Assembly (NCBI RefSeq): GCF_000227115.2
Contig: NC_016482.1
Coordinates: forward strand, 1,054,001-1,118,000
DNA length: 64,000 nucleotides
Source of the DNA: Naumovozyma dairenensis CBS 421
Taxonomy: Eukaryota; Ascomycota; Saccharomycetes; Saccharomycetales; Saccharomycetaceae
Reading direction: 5' to 3'
Shown: positions 1 to 11,280 of the stretch, one piece after another
How the letters are laid out: each line of letters opens with the position of its first letter
Numbering within the stretch: position 1 is the stretch's first letter
The notes under the pieces: generated by a model
Database searches by the model: none
The model's input: the letters and a program-made list of their open reading frames with translations, nothing else
What the model was told of the DNA's origin: nothing
Position numbers and translations under genes: made by a program

Positions 1-158
1 AGTCGAAAAATTTCAGTGGATCTGGTCAAAGATCAAGATCTTTTACTGGCCATAGAAAAAATATGCCAAAAATCACTCCTCCTGAATCTACTGAAAAAGA
101 AAATGAAACTGCTGAAAAGGCCTCTGAATCTGCTATAGAAGCTGATAAGGAAAACTAG
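1..158 (+). CDS. LHP1: La-motif RNA-binding protein Lhp1, C-terminal end (partial)
   Basis: Only the last 51 codons are in the window, read in frame from base 3 to the TAG at 156-158. The fragment begins with a Lys-Asn-Phe-Ser-Gly stretch, continues with Arg-Ser-Arg-Ser-Phe and Gly-His, and ends in an acidic Glu/Ala/Lys tail. This matches the basic-then-acidic C-terminus I know for S. cerevisiae Lhp1, the La protein that binds the 3' oligo-U of RNA polymerase III transcripts and protects pre-tRNAs in the nucleus. The La motif and RRM lie outside the window. The neighbours support the call: in S. cerevisiae LHP1 (YDL051W) lies next to KNH1 (YDL049C) and STP4 (YDL048C) with the same relative orientations as here. 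Confidence 0.85.
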   Translation, partial: SKNFSGSGQRSRSFTGHRKNMPKITPPESTEKENETAEKASESAIEADKEN

Positions 159-660
159 AATTGTTTATTTTTTAATATATCACACTTAAGTAATCACTCA
201 ATTAATCATAAAGCATAACTATAAAATATTTTCCGTAATCTATTTTTTTTTTTTCATTCCATCATAAATATCGTTAGTAGATACTTAGATGCAGCCATGA
301 TACGCAACGGTTTTTTACGTTCTGCGGAGGAATTGAACGTTAACACGAAAACAAAATAATAAGTCAATAAGTAATTGAATTAATAATACTACAAATAAAA
401 TATTACAAACGTTTGAAGTAAAAAAAATAATAAGTGACATGAGCGGGGCAAAAATTAATGATGTGATCACCATGAAGGGAAAACAAAAAAAAGGCGAAAT
501 ATACCAACTGATGGAAATAAACGAATATTATTAAAAGTTGGGGTTGCGAAAAAAAATATAAATAAAATAATTGTCCGTTGTTATAGTCATAATCATAATC
601 ATAATCAAAATAATACATTTTGAGAAGAAAAAAACAATAGTTTTTTTCTCCCTTTTTCCA
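159..660. other. LHP1-KNH1 convergent 3' spacer
   Basis: No gene seen. The spacer is very AT-rich, with a T run near 242-254 and an imperfect TCATAA hexamer repeat at about 586-612. It holds the 3' ends of both flanking genes. Confidence 0.6.
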
Positions 661-1473
661 TCATACAGCACGTTTACGTAGATTGATCTTTCTTGTAGTT
701 AAAGAAAGTCTCTTTGATGGATCATACCAACCACCATTATCAGATGGGAAAGGTGCATGCGTAGCATAATTAACATCACTACTAATTGCGTAAGACCAGC
801 CTGGTGTGATAGTAGTCACTTGTTGTAATGATTTTCTCATTGAAGTATAAAATGTCACAGCACTAGTTGCATATTTTCTTGTCCATGATTTAGCTGTCAA
901 TTTAGTACCTGGTTGCATTTGCATGGGGGCATATCTAGCCTTACCTGTTTGTTTAGTATAAGGAACGGTAAAACTTCTTGAATCAATCGTTGCACCAACC
1001 GCACCTGTAGTAATTCTTGTTTCTGGAGTTGGATCTGCTGACTCCATTATTGTATATGCGACAAGAACACCTGTCATACCTTCCAAATAGAATTTTGGTG
1101 AATAATGAATCGTGTAACCTGATTCAGTTTGTGCAAAGATTTGTATATAGTAGACACCATCGGTACCTAGTGTGCCTAAAATATTAGCTTTATAAATATC
1201 TGAATCAACCTCTGCGGCTGACACCTTTGCCAATGTCGCGAGACAATTAATCTTATAATTTGGTCCTGTACATAAGGAAAATGTGAACGATGTTATATCA
1301 GCTTTACTTGGAGTGGAATCTAAATAAACCCACGATAAATCAATACTTACTTCGCCAGTTTCCGACAAGTCATATTTTTCACCCGGTTCGGGCGTTATAA
1401 TTGTTAAATCTGCCTTTACTAGATTTAAAAGGAAAACGAAAATGGGGAGAATATATATTAATCTCAATTGCAT
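661..1473 (-). CDS. KNH1: Kre9/Knh1-family cell-wall beta-1,6-glucan assembly protein
   Basis: 270 residues, against 268 for S. cerevisiae Knh1 and 276 for Kre9. The ATG at 1473 opens a signal peptide: basic N-terminus, hydrophobic residues 6-18 and a likely cleavage after Lys-Ala at 20-21. The mature protein shows family hallmarks: a PEPG-x-x-YDLS segment near the start, a GTDGVYYIQ segment, RITTGAVGATIDSRSFTVPY in the middle, and a conserved C-terminal block (GGWYDPSKRLSLTTRKIN). Members are secreted O-glycosylated proteins needed for cell-surface beta-1,6-glucan assembly; their biochemical activity is not settled. I prefer KNH1 over KRE9 because the neighbours are LHP1 and STP4, as on S. 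cerevisiae chromosome IV. Confidence 0.92.
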   Translation of the reverse strand: MQLRLIYILPIFVFLLNLVKADLTIITPEPGEKYDLSETGEVSIDLSWVYLDSTPSKADITSFTFSLCTGPNYKINCLATLAKVSAAEVDSDIYKANILGTLGTDGVYYIQIFAQTESGYTIHYSPKFYLEGMTGVLVAYTIMESADPTPETRITTGAVGATIDSRSFTVPYTKQTGKARYAPMQMQPGTKLTAKSWTRKYATSAVTFYTSMRKSLQQVTTITPGWSYAISSDVNYATHAPFPSDNGGWYDPSKRLSLTTRKINLRKRAV

Positions 1474-3467
1474 TTTTTCTTCTCCTATTGTGTTTTAATT
1501 GATGTTGGTATAAATGATGCAAGTATCACAGATTATTAATGTGAAATCTGATATTTCTTTTAAGCGGAATGGATAAAACTTAAAATATATTTTGCTACTT
1601 TCCTCAATTGAAAGAACCAATATTCAATACCGCTGCCGTCGTTTTATGTATATGCACCTGGTCCATTCGAGGAAGCAAATAGTAATTCGAAAAATGAAAT
1701 CATCATTAAAAAAAATGTAGATTAATACATGTAAAGCGGGACAAACAACCGTTTATTAATAAGAGGAGAATAGATTGGAACTACAATATAACTGTTTATA
1801 TAGTCTATGAGTACCGCTTGAATTAAATTATGCGTCGAAGGAACCTGACAGAAATACCTTAATCGAGATAATAAAAGTTATGAACGATCGAATAACTGAC
1901 ATCAAGTTTGAGGAGTGTCCCGCTAAGAAACGACGCAGAAATCATTGTTTTGTATACCGGGGGTCTCCCTAGAGAGCCAATGATTATTACCCTTACCCTT
2001 TTATAAATGGAGGGGACCTCGAAGGTAAGTCAGAGTTTAGACAGTAAAAACGCACGTACACACCTACACACGTACCTATGTAGGGAATTCCAAAAATGTT
2101 CAAAACCATCGAGATATAACCGAGGAGTATTACCCATACGGCTTTATTCAGGCATGTTGTTCAAACTCAAATTAATCAAATTAACCGAATTTGGGAGTCA
2201 CTTTTTTTTTTGGGAAATCTTACAGAGTATTTTCCTCCAGCCGTTTCTCTACAGAAGAAGAATGTTCTTGGTCACCCGGCTTTTGCTAAAAGAATATGTC
2301 TTCGAGAAGATATTGCCTCCCAATACGTTCCACAGAAAACCTTGTGGGAACTACTTACGTAAACCAAAGCATCCGTACACCACGTAACTTTAATAAAAGA
2401 TCGAACCTCATTTGGAAATGCGACTTCCATTTTAGGGCATCTTATAGTTCAACGAATTTTTCCGAACGGCAAGTCTCCATTTGGATACCTGTCACGTTAT
2501 TTGATGCAAGATTGCTTGCCGGTAATAAACTATGGTAACACAGTTAATAATTTCTTTTTTTAATAAATACTTTACTCGATTATAGTATATCTTAACATTG
2601 ATAAATTGTTCACTTGGAACCGGATCTTAATTGGTGTCAAATTTAGAAAAAGGATGAAAAATTAGCCTTAAGTTTATAGATAAATGACAGTTTTAGAGAA
2701 AGTATTCAATAAACTAGTCAACAGGTCAATAGCAACATTTTCACTTCTATTGACTTATATCCAATAAAGTTTCTTTGGCGGTTCATTTCAAGTTGAGGAT
2801 CCCAAACAGCTGATCAATACGGTCGATACTTTGAGTTTTCAGAACTCCTCAACTTGGAAATTCCTCTTTGAAACCTTCGTGTAAAATATGGGGTACCATT
2901 GCCGCTTACTTCTTGCCAGGTATGTTCTCCTTCCCCCTCTTGAGAATATATTTTTGGTAGGGTTTGTCAAGTTTTTTTAATACCTCTAGAAACCCGTGTT
3001 GTGACCACGCGCTGAATTCTTTCGAAAATTGATAAAAATATATACCCCAGTGGGACAGATGTTGGACTTTGTTTTGAACCAAAAGTGAATGAGCGGCTAA
3101 TCACCTGGTTTGACCAATTTCGTACTTAACAAGCAAACTTTTGAAAGACCTCTAAAAATAGTCTCCAATTTGATACTACCTAGTACAAATTGCCATCAAA
3201 AACAGTAATGTTCCCCATCTCTAATTAATTATTCCCAGTTTCAAAAATCTGATACCTGAAAGAGTGTTTCTATACTGGCTTTCTTCTACAGATAATTTTG
3301 TATAATCATAAAAACATTAAAATGTGTATCTACCTTTTATATATATATATATGTATATATAAATGAATCATAAGTGAAAGGGGAAGTGAATAAAAATAAA
3401 GTCATAACGGGGCGTAAAAAAATAATAAAAAGTTTCTTTAATTTAGATGCATCAATGTTGGATTGAA
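1474..3467. other. 2.0-kb spacer upstream of KNH1
   Basis: No gene can be assigned. It contains the KNH1 promoter and the 3' region of STP4. Between about 2100 and 2540 all three forward frames are unusually open: an ATG frame at 2007-2387, another at 2296-2538, and a third frame with a single internal stop. None resembles a protein I recognise. A TA-rich tract lies at about 3341-3361. Confidence 0.5.
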
Positions 3468-4719
3468 TCAATGATAATAATAACCACACTCTTTACCAAC
3501 ATGCTTATTTAACCAAACATCTACATTAACGAACCCCATGCCACAATGTTTGCATCTTCCAGGAACAACGCCTCTATCTTCTTTTCTTGTCCTTGGAGGA
3601 TATTCAAAATGTAAAGCCTTTAAATGATTCTTGTAAGTATCACAACGTGAAAAGACACCTGTTTGATGACAACTTAAGGGTGTAAAGTTCAACACTTCCT
3701 TTTTCTTCTCAGGGTATATTTCCATATCCAAATTGATTAAAGATTTATTATAAGGACATTTAAAGGCTCCTTTAATTTGATGTAAAGATTTCAATTGATC
3801 CTTCTTCAACAAATCTCTTTGTTGTTTAGTTGTCAGATTATTATTACTACCAGCTGCACCAGCAACGGCATTCGTTGGATTATCAGAATCTTGTAGGATT
3901 TTGAATTTGTCCTTAATGAATTCGTCTTTCCAATGACGTTTCTTATGTCTGATTAGATCATTATTACGAGCGAATCCACGTTCACAAATGGGACATTTAT
4001 GTGGCCTATCTTCAGGTGTTAAATGTGTGGATTTATGTGTGGATAAATTTGCATAATAATTTAAACATGTTGGACATTGTTTCTTTTTTCTTGATTTACT
4101 GTTATTAGCGTTACTGTTAGAAATACTAATGGAACCATCACTATTTTTATTAGTTCTTAGTTTATTGACCATTGGTGTTCTAATATTCTTAATGCTAGTA
4201 CTACTGCGTCTGATTGTACTATCATTATCTGTGTCTGTTGGAGATGAACAAGAAGATACTAATGGGGATGGTGCTATTGAAACGTTTAAAGATGAAGAAG
4301 GTGTAGATATTGGAGTTGACAAATTACTGTTTTGAAAAGAGTTCGATAATAAGGATGAGAAACCTGGAATATTTACAGTGGAAGCAGATCTTGTTCTTGG
4401 TAATATGTTCAATGACTTCAAAGCACCATTATTGCAATGCATAGGTGATGGCTCATTTAATGTTATTGAACTATTCTTTGTTTGGTTTTCAATTATTGGG
4501 CTGTATATGTGATTGCTCATTGAAGATAATGGAGGTTGTTGTGGAGACATAAAGTTTGCAAAAAGAGAGTTTGATCTTCTAGTATTTGGATTTGAAGAAG
4601 TTTGAGCAGCTAATATGAGACTATCAAATGATGAGATAGGTGGTAACTTTATTGCCATGTTATTATTGTTTGAGCTTGAAATCACACTACTTGAACGGCT
4701 ACTTGAAGTGGTATTGAAA

Positions 4720-4760
<41 letters not shown>

Positions 4761-5150
4761 GGTACTGGTACTGGTATTACTAGTGCTATTAGTAATAGGA
4801 TTGAAAACAGGATATGTACCGTTCGTAATGTTGTTCCTGTTACTTAGAGGTTGATTTGAATATCCATTTAGAATTGGTTTTAAAAACACTTGTGAAGATT
4901 CATTATTTTCCAATTTAACCGGATAAGCTCCATTTGTTGGTGAATTCATTGTTGAAGTCATAGTTGAATTAGTTCTTGGTGAAGTTTCAGTAGGAGAGGG
5001 AGAATTTGTTGAATTTGTTGAATTTGTCGGTATTGGTTTCATGGTACCATTTTTTGTAGTAGAATTCATAGAGTTCATCGACGAAACAATATTTGATGTT
5101 GGTTCATTTGGTAATGGATTATTCATTTGTATTAATGGAGCAGCAGTCAT
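3468..5150 (-). CDS. STP4: Stp3/Stp4-family C2H2 zinc-finger protein
   Basis: 560 residues, against 490 for S. cerevisiae Stp4 and 343 for Stp3. The N-terminal two-thirds is low-complexity Asn/Ser/Thr/Pro sequence with a poly-Asn run encoded by ATT repeats at 4722-4760. Near residue 357 a first C2H2 finger begins (CPTC ... H-x3-H), followed directly by a second (CPICERGFARNNDLIRHKKRH, about 385-408). A C-terminal Cys-x2-Cys ... His-x4-Cys element ends the protein. The family relates to Stp1/Stp2 but lacks clear evidence of amino-acid-sensing processing; its role is poorly known. The locus sits between KNH1 (next to STP4 in S. cerevisiae) and VID22 (next to STP3), so it corresponds to both ohnologues; the symbol could equally be STP3. 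Confidence 0.88.
4722..4760. repeat. ATT trinucleotide repeat coding poly-Asn in STP4
   Basis: About 13 uninterrupted ATT units (AAT on the coding strand) encoding the poly-Asn run. A slippage-prone tract, so its length probably varies between strains. Confidence 0.9.
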
Positions 5151-5315
5151 GGTGTAATGTCTGTCAGTCAGTAGTTTTTATAGACAGTACTATGTTGCTT
5201 AGCTACTTTTCCTTATGTTTCACAGAGCCGAAGCGATCTTGTTCAGAAAGCTTTAAGGTTTATCAAACGCTAGTAGGTTAGTGGATCGAGCTTATGAGAG
5301 CCATGTTTTATACAA

Positions 5316-5320
<5 letters not shown>

Positions 5321-5346
<26 letters not shown>
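5321..5346. repeat. TA dinucleotide microsatellite
   Basis: 13 TA units about 170 bases upstream of the STP4 start. Confidence 0.9.
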
Positions 5347-5350
<4 letters not shown>

Positions 5351-6102
5351 GAATGCCTCAGGCTACCGGTCAGTATATAAATGTCCTTAATTTGACGAGA
5401 GGAAAGTTAGGAATACCTAAGGTACGTACTGAAATAGTTCGAGAAATCAAGTATAATGCGGATTAAAAAGAAGAAAAGGCTCGAGGAATATTCAAAGTAC
5501 ACTGACAGAGACGGCTACGCACAACGGCCAGAAGACTACGTACACAAGTACGTAATCAGGTCGGAGATGGATAATGACAGCCGGCCAGTTAAAGAACCAA
5601 AAAAAAATTCGGAGGAGGAAGTTCGTACGTACATTAAGAAAGGAATTACTTCGATTAAAACCCATAATAATAAGCTTACAGAATAAAACACATACAATTG
5701 GATAGCTAATGGAAAATCAAAACCAAAAATGGGATATAGAATAAAATAAATACCACGCAAAAACTAAAGCCATTCTTCTCGAGATTTGATGGCTACGGCT
5801 ACAAAACCATATAATGGCATAGATTTTTTTTAGACGTATGGGTTTGATGGCTAAATAACCTAAGAAACAGCTGCATAACTCCCCCATTATCGTTCGCTTC
5901 AGCCTTGTCCACCGCCAACACTTATATATGGCCTCACATATATCTCTATGTACGTGGGTACGGACTATCCCACAGAGAATATACAAAAGCGCAAAACNCA
6001 ACACAACNCAACATAGTAAAAAATCGGGTTGCATTTAGTGGAAGCGACTTCTTGCCTTTTGCTAGATTTTATCCTACGGAGAAGGAGTGTGAAGTTGAAG
6101 CT

Positions 6103-6298
6103 NNNNNNNNNNNNNNNNNNNNNNNNNNNNNNNNNNNNNNNNNNNNNNNNNNNNNNNNNNNNNNNNNNNNNNNNNNNNNNNNNNNNNNNNNNNNNNNNNN
6201 NNNNNNNNNNNNNNNNNNNNNNNNNNNNNNNNNNNNNNNNNNNNNNNNNNNNNNNNNNNNNNNNNNNNNNNNNNNNNNNNNNNNNNNNNNNNNNNNNN
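6103..6298. other. Assembly gap (196 N)
   Basis: A run of 196 undetermined bases, with isolated N at 5998 and 6008. The right edge is a CAAA/CAAAA low-complexity tract (6299-6337), which may be why the assembly broke here. Reading frames spanning the gap are artefacts. Confidence 0.99.
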
Positions 6299-6609
6299 AC
6301 AAAAAACAAACAAAAAACAAACAAAAAACAAAAAACAGCGCGGTATAAGTTTGATTTTTTTTTAATTTCCTCAGAATTCCGTGGAAGGATACCGTTCATT
6401 CTGGACGGTAGCGGGGGTAGGAGATAAAGGGTTTTGTGCAAAAGAACAAAACAAACAATGAAACAACAAACAACATTTGGGCCCTCTCTCTGTGGGGGGA
6501 ATTTCCTACACCAGAGGACGAAATTATAGAACAAAGACGCGTAAAAAATTAACAAAAATTAACAAAAATTAGCCCACAACAATCCGAAATTTAATAGGTG
6601 TAAAAACCT

Positions 6610-6617
6610 TTACCCGG
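6610..6617 (+). promoter_or_regulatory. Candidate Reb1 site upstream of VID22
   Basis: TTACCCGG, a full match to the Reb1 core, 272 bases before the VID22 ATG. Reb1 sites typically open nucleosome-free regions in yeast promoters. Motif match only. Confidence 0.55.
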
Positions 6618-6625
6618 CTTGGTGC

Positions 6626-6633
6626 CACGTGAC
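6626..6633 (+). promoter_or_regulatory. Candidate Cbf1 E-box upstream of VID22
   Basis: CACGTGAC, a Cbf1-type E-box, 9 bases after the Reb1-like site. The tight pairing makes a functional promoter element more plausible. Confidence 0.5.
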
Positions 6634-6888
6634 TTTTAACAATTTTTAAGGAAAATTTTAGAATTAAACCTTGATATTCAAATGATAACACCAACGAAAC
6701 CCCACAGGGTTTAAATCAAAAAACAAGTTATGTTTTTTTGGGTTTGTTTTGGTTTTCCTACACATTTGTAAACAATAAACGCCAAATTTAAAGTAAGCTT
6801 AGAATTAGCGAAAGCAATTGCAATACTAGATTGCAATACAGAAGTCACTAGATATCAACTAATTATTCACTCGTCAAGAAAAGAGACA

Positions 6889-9849
6889 ATGCTATCTTCG
6901 CATGATTCAACCGAAGATCCAGCAGGATATTCTGAAACTTTACCTTCTGCAACAGAAGATGCTACTGATAAGGAGGAAAACCAACCCTCTATAACAGATA
7001 CGTCAATTGAACTACCAATTGAGAACATCGGACACAATGATCATGTCTTAAACTCCGTAGATAATACCTCCGATAATGATTTGAATGCTAATGTTGAAGA
7101 GAACGATATCACTTTTGCTGTGACAGAACATGATGGTAATACCAAATGGGTACCTGCTCAAACACTGAAGAAGACTAATGCTCTCCTATGGACCCATTAT
7201 CTCGGTATAGATGGTGCCTTAAATATCGTCAAATGTAAACATTGTAACACAATTTTGAAAAGAGGTCCACATGATGCTGCAAAGAATTCTACTGTCAATT
7301 TTAGAATGCATTTGAAAACGGCACACAAGGTTACTCCCAATATGTCTTTCTATGATGAGGAGAATATTCTTGATAATAACGTTACGAAAAATCTACATAG
7401 TCGAGAATCAACTCTAGATGATGTTTCTTCAACTTTTGATTCCCAATTATTCAAGAGAAGAAAATATATCAAAAAACCGAAAACCTTACCTCCCTTTACC
7501 TTGGATATGTCAAAGGAAATTACTAAACTAAAGCCTAGGGATGTTCCCTCTGAAACGACCATTAAAACAAGACAACATTTCTTTCCTTCAAATAATTTAT
7601 TAGCTATAGTCGTTGCATCCGAAAATTTACCACTAGATTTTGCAAACAATTCCGCATTGAAATTATTAATGTCATCAATACTTACTTCATTACCTACCAG
7701 TCCAGATTCCATAAGAGAAAATATTATTGGAATGGCTACATCAATAAATAAAATGATCAGAAAATCTTCCATTCAAAATGATTACCATCTACCATTTGAA
7801 CTAGATATCTCACATCTACGTAATGACCTTATAGGTACTGAACGTAAACTACTGCTGTGTACTTTAATAATGAATGGATTGAAAGATTTACCATCTTTTA
7901 ATTTTTATTCATTGAGTCATCAAATTTGGAATCAACAATATTCACTAATATCAATCCAATTCATTGATTATGTTAACTCAAAATTAAGAATATTGCCAAT
8001 ATCTATAGAAGATATGGGAAACAAACCAATTACACCTAAACTGCTTAATAGACAATTATATAATGTGATATCCAAATATCCTGGACTTACAAACTCATTG
8101 CTTTCTATATCGGCTCCAAGAAAAATCTGCGATACGTTAAAGTCTGCAGATCCAATTCCAAATGAGTTTGGCAAGAGAGGTTACGATCATACTGAAAATA
8201 GTGTTATTCACAATTATGATGATGGCGAGGAGGAGGAAGAGCATGCTGAGCAAGAGATTATTAACTCCGTAATCGAAAACGCTATTCAAAACCTTCACTA
8301 CCAACCATGCATTGTTTCAGCTTTAGAAGATTGTGTAACTGTCTTCTTTGGTCTACCATCAACTAATATATATGAAGAACAAATTTCTAAATCGGACATG
8401 GTATCAACCCTAAGAAATAAAGACGACACCGCTTTAGATTCTCTTATTGATTTAAATCGCTTAGACATTTCTTTATCTATATTTGAAAAGATATCTTCCT
8501 TTTACGAAGAAATAAATAATGATTCATGGCAAATGGAAAGGTTTCAAGCAACTTACTCTGATATTTTCGGCAATAATAATAACAATAATAATAATAATAA
8601 TGATGATGATGATGATGGAGAAAATGATATCTTAAACCAAACAAAAAATCCATTCAATAAAAAATTCTATTCTTCCTCAATTCATTGCTTGAAAAGGTTT
8701 CTTCGATTACGCCCCTTGATCGAAAATATGACTCCATTTTTACAGAATGAGATATTTAGTGATTTAGATTTCCAAATCATGAAATCAACTCTACTAACAT
8801 TACAATCATTGAATAAATTAATACTATTACACTACGTTTCACCTTCAGATTTCAATTTTATTAATATCATACCAACAATTTTAACAATTGAAGCTCATAT
8901 AAATCAACAATTGGAAATTTCAAAATATAATAGATACAAGAGACCATTTTTATTGGTTCAAAACTTAATTAAATCCATTAAAGATCGTCTATTGCTAAAT
9001 GATACTAACTTACTTGGTTCCTTTTTGTCACCTATAATTGTTTCTAATGAAAGCCGTTTAAAAACCGTCTTTGGAACAACAGATACCGGTAAAATTATCA
9101 AAAGAGTATCTAATATAGCAATGAAAATAGTCATGAAATACGTTCATGTCCCAGACGAAGAAAAACTTATGGAGAAAGGAGAGAACGGCACTCATGATGA
9201 AAGTGAAACTGAACATGAACCAGAACCATTTTTACAATTAGCTTTTGGAACAATCGGACGTTCATCTGAAAAGTCACCCAAGACTCGCTTGATTGATGAT
9301 GTTCAAGAATGCTGTCAACAACTATTCGAAAGATTATTCCTGGCGTTTCTAAGAAATGTCCAATCGGAATATCCTAAAGGTAGGAAAATATTTTGTGAAA
9401 AAAATGGATATATACCTACTAATGATGGCCAGTATCGTAAAGTAAATGCTAGTGGTGGTGCAAATGACTATGACGATAATGATGCTTTGGGCTACGAGGA
9501 CTCCTTCAGTAATGCTCTCAATGATGAAGATGTACATACGGGTTCTCAAAATATTCTGGATCCAATAGAGGAATTATTAACTATCCATCTACCGCTCTGT
9601 GATATCTTTTGGAACCAATATTTAATGTACAATACGGACCCTTTATTCACAATCATACTAAATATAGTAAGGTCGATATCTTCAACTTCTAAAAGATCTG
9701 AATATGCATTCTTGAAAAATTACAGGGCAAATATCAGTGGTTCCATTCTTGAGGAAACTATCAAAGTCGCCGTGTTCGATAAACAATGTGCCATTGGTAA
9801 AGTTGACTTCAATTCGGATACTCTAACCTCGTTGGGTAATTATATATGA
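6889..9849 (+). CDS. VID22: BED zinc-finger protein Vid22 (Tbf1 partner; Fbp1 degradation)
   Basis: 986 residues, against 901 for S. cerevisiae Vid22 and 860 for its paralogue Env11. A BED-type zinc finger lies at about residues 100-147 (tryptophan, then CKHC, then H-x4-H). The middle carries an Asn/Asp run from codons near 8573-8618. The C-terminal region has a Pro-Ile-Glu-Glu-Leu then Trp/Tyr-rich segment resembling the dimerisation region of hAT transposases, consistent with a domesticated transposase. In S. cerevisiae Vid22 acts with Tbf1 at promoters and is also needed to import fructose-1,6-bisphosphatase into Vid vesicles. The convergent neighbour is ELO3, exactly as at YLR373C-YLR372W, which favours VID22 over ENV11. 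Confidence 0.9.
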   Translation: MLSSHDSTEDPAGYSETLPSATEDATDKEENQPSITDTSIELPIENIGHNDHVLNSVDNTSDNDLNANVEENDITFAVTEHDGNTKWVPAQTLKKTNALLWTHYLGIDGALNIVKCKHCNTILKRGPHDAAKNSTVNFRMHLKTAHKVTPNMSFYDEENILDNNVTKNLHSRESTLDDVSSTFDSQLFKRRKYIKKPKTLPPFTLDMSKEITKLKPRDVPSETTIKTRQHFFPSNNLLAIVVASENLPLDFANNSALKLLMSSILTSLPTSPDSIRENIIGMATSINKMIRKSSIQNDYHLPFELDISHLRNDLIGTERKLLLCTLIMNGLKDLPSFNFYSLSHQIWNQQYSLISIQFIDYVNSKLRILPISIEDMGNKPITPKLLNRQLYNVISKYPGLTNSLLSISAPRKICDTLKSADPIPNEFGKRGYDHTENSVIHNYDDGEEEEEHAEQEIINSVIENAIQNLHYQPCIVSALEDCVTVFFGLPSTNIYEEQISKSDMVSTLRNKDDTALDSLIDLNRLDISLSIFEKISSFYEEINNDSWQMERFQATYSDIFGNNNNNNNNNNDDDDDGENDILNQTKNPFNKKFYSSSIHCLKRFLRLRPLIENMTPFLQNEIFSDLDFQIMKSTLLTLQSLNKLILLHYVSPSDFNFINIIPTILTIEAHINQQLEISKYNRYKRPFLLVQNLIKSIKDRLLLNDTNLLGSFLSPIIVSNESRLKTVFGTTDTGKIIKRVSNIAMKIVMKYVHVPDEEKLMEKGENGTHDESETEHEPEPFLQLAFGTIGRSSEKSPKTRLIDDVQECCQQLFERLFLAFLRNVQSEYPKGRKIFCEKNGYIPTNDGQYRKVNASGGANDYDDNDALGYEDSFSNALNDEDVHTGSQNILDPIEELLTIHLPLCDIFWNQYLMYNTDPLFTIILNIVRSISSTSKRSEYAFLKNYRANISGSILEETIKVAVFDKQCAIGKVDFNSDTLTSLGNYI

Positions 9850-10212
9850 TTTGGAACACCCATCCGAGGATAATAACCAACCATTGTAACAATAAAATCT
9901 TTAAATATATCCTATGTAATATTAATTAAACTATTTATCCAAAAAGAAAAACAAGATGGTACCATCATATTTTTAGTTGTAGATTTTACTCGAATCTTCT
10001 AATACGTTCAGAAATATCCTTGAAGTAAGGCACAAGACGTTCCTTATTTTTATAAGCATTTATTTCAAACAACAAATTTAGTCTCGAATAAAAACTAATG
10101 TATAAATTTCTTATAGATGTTTATAGTAAATGTTCATGCTAATTTTTTTTTATTTCAATATAAAATTACATAAAGACTTGGTGACCGTCATGTGTTGGTA
10201 CATAGAATCGAA
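9850..10212. other. VID22-ELO3 convergent 3' spacer
   Basis: No gene seen. AT-rich 3' ends of two convergent genes. Confidence 0.6.
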
Positions 10213-11280
10213 TCAAGCCTTTCTGGAAGATACTTTGGTAGTATTCTTCTTAACACCAGAAGTAGTAGAACCTTCAATGATATCCTTCTTTTCTAACTTT
10301 TCTGCTGCCTTCTTGGCACCTCTTCTGTAGTAAGAAGTAACATAGAAAGAAATGAATAAGAGCAAATAAGATGTTAAAATCAAATAACCGTAAGCAGCAG
10401 CTAATTGGTCACCATAACAAGTACCCATATGAGGTAAAATACCATCAAAGTATTTGTGAGCGTAGAAAGTGTAAGTAGCGAAGTAAACGAAAACCAAATC
10501 AATAATGAATTGAATGATTTGGAAACGAGTGACCCATTGTTTCCACCAAACTCTAATTTTACATGAACTTAGGAAATAATACCAGTACATGACAACATGG
10601 ACACCTAAATTCAATGAAATTGGGACCCATTCAACTGAAGTGTGGCCCACTAATTGAGTGTAACATAATAATGCAGTAGCACCATGATGGTAAACATGTA
10701 AAAATAATAACTTCTTTCTCTTTAATACTAAGAAAACAGTATCTATCAATTCAATAAATTTCGTCAAATAATTCAAATAGTATAAAGTAATCAATTTTGG
10801 AGCAAATGCATTTGGAGAACAGATGGACCATAATAATCCATGTTGATAGATCATTGGAATCAATTGTTCAACTAACAACAATAACAAAACTAAAGATGCT
10901 GAAGTCAAAAATAAATTATGTAATTGGAAAATCAAATTTATGGTAACTGGTTTAGCGTTTAAAGCACGTAAAATGGTTTGACCACCAAAGATAATAACGT
11001 AATAGACTGCGATAACACCCATAGCTTGATAACCATTAGCCAAAAAGGTTTCATTGTGGATGAATCTGAAATCTTCAGCTGGATAACCAGCGAAATATTC
11101 AAAGGCCTTTGAGAAAATTGGCCATAATTCTAGCCCAAATGGATGTTCAAGTGATGGTGCTTGATATTGGACCCAGGGAATCGTAGAAAGCAGATCTAAA
11201 AGTGAGGATGATACTGTTTCAATTGATGCAGTAGCATCATTGGTCGCGTTTGCAATAACTTGTTCAGCGATTTGTTCCAT
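10213..11280 (-). CDS. ELO3: Very-long-chain fatty acid elongase (3-ketoacyl-CoA synthase)
   Basis: 355 residues from the ATG at 11280; the frame extends further upstream but without an ATG. S. cerevisiae Elo3 (Sur4) has 345. This is an ER multipass protein that condenses malonyl-CoA with C18-C24 acyl-CoA to make C26 chains for sphingolipids. Visible features: several hydrophobic segments, the HVYHH form of the HxxHH histidine box near residue 197, the preceding KKLLFLH, and Met-Tyr-Trp-Tyr-Tyr after it. Lysines cluster at the tail, which ends in KVSSRKA as in Elo3. The [18 protein letters not shown] segment near residue 55 is Elo3-like rather than Elo2-like. Synteny VID22-ELO3-ROM2 agrees with YLR373C-YLR372W-YLR371W. 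Confidence 0.96.
   Translation of the reverse strand: MEQIAEQVIANATNDATASIETVSSSLLDLLSTIPWVQYQAPSLEHPFGLELWPIFSKAFEYFAGYPAEDFRFIHNETFLANGYQAMGVIAVYYVIIFGGQTILRALNAKPVTINLIFQLHNLFLTSASLVLLLLLVEQLIPMIYQHGLLWSICSPNAFAPKLITLYYLNYLTKFIELIDTVFLVLKRKKLLFLHVYHHGATALLCYTQLVGHTSVEWVPISLNLGVHVVMYWYYFLSSCKIRVWWKQWVTRFQIIQFIIDLVFVYFATYTFYAHKYFDGILPHMGTCYGDQLAAAYGYLILTSYLLLFISFYVTSYYRRGAKKAAEKLEKKDIIEGSTTSGVKKNTTKVSSRKA

Larger units (their letters stand above)
5151..6888. other. STP4-VID22 divergent promoter region with assembly gap
   Basis: A 1.7-kb divergent spacer. It holds a TA dinucleotide tract, an assembly gap and candidate Reb1 and Cbf1 sites. A 76-codon lysine-rich frame at 5456-5686 looks fortuitous. 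Confidence 0.6.

Noticed and set aside
5717..6555. Several frames running through the N gap
   Set aside because: Their length comes from undetermined bases read as residues.
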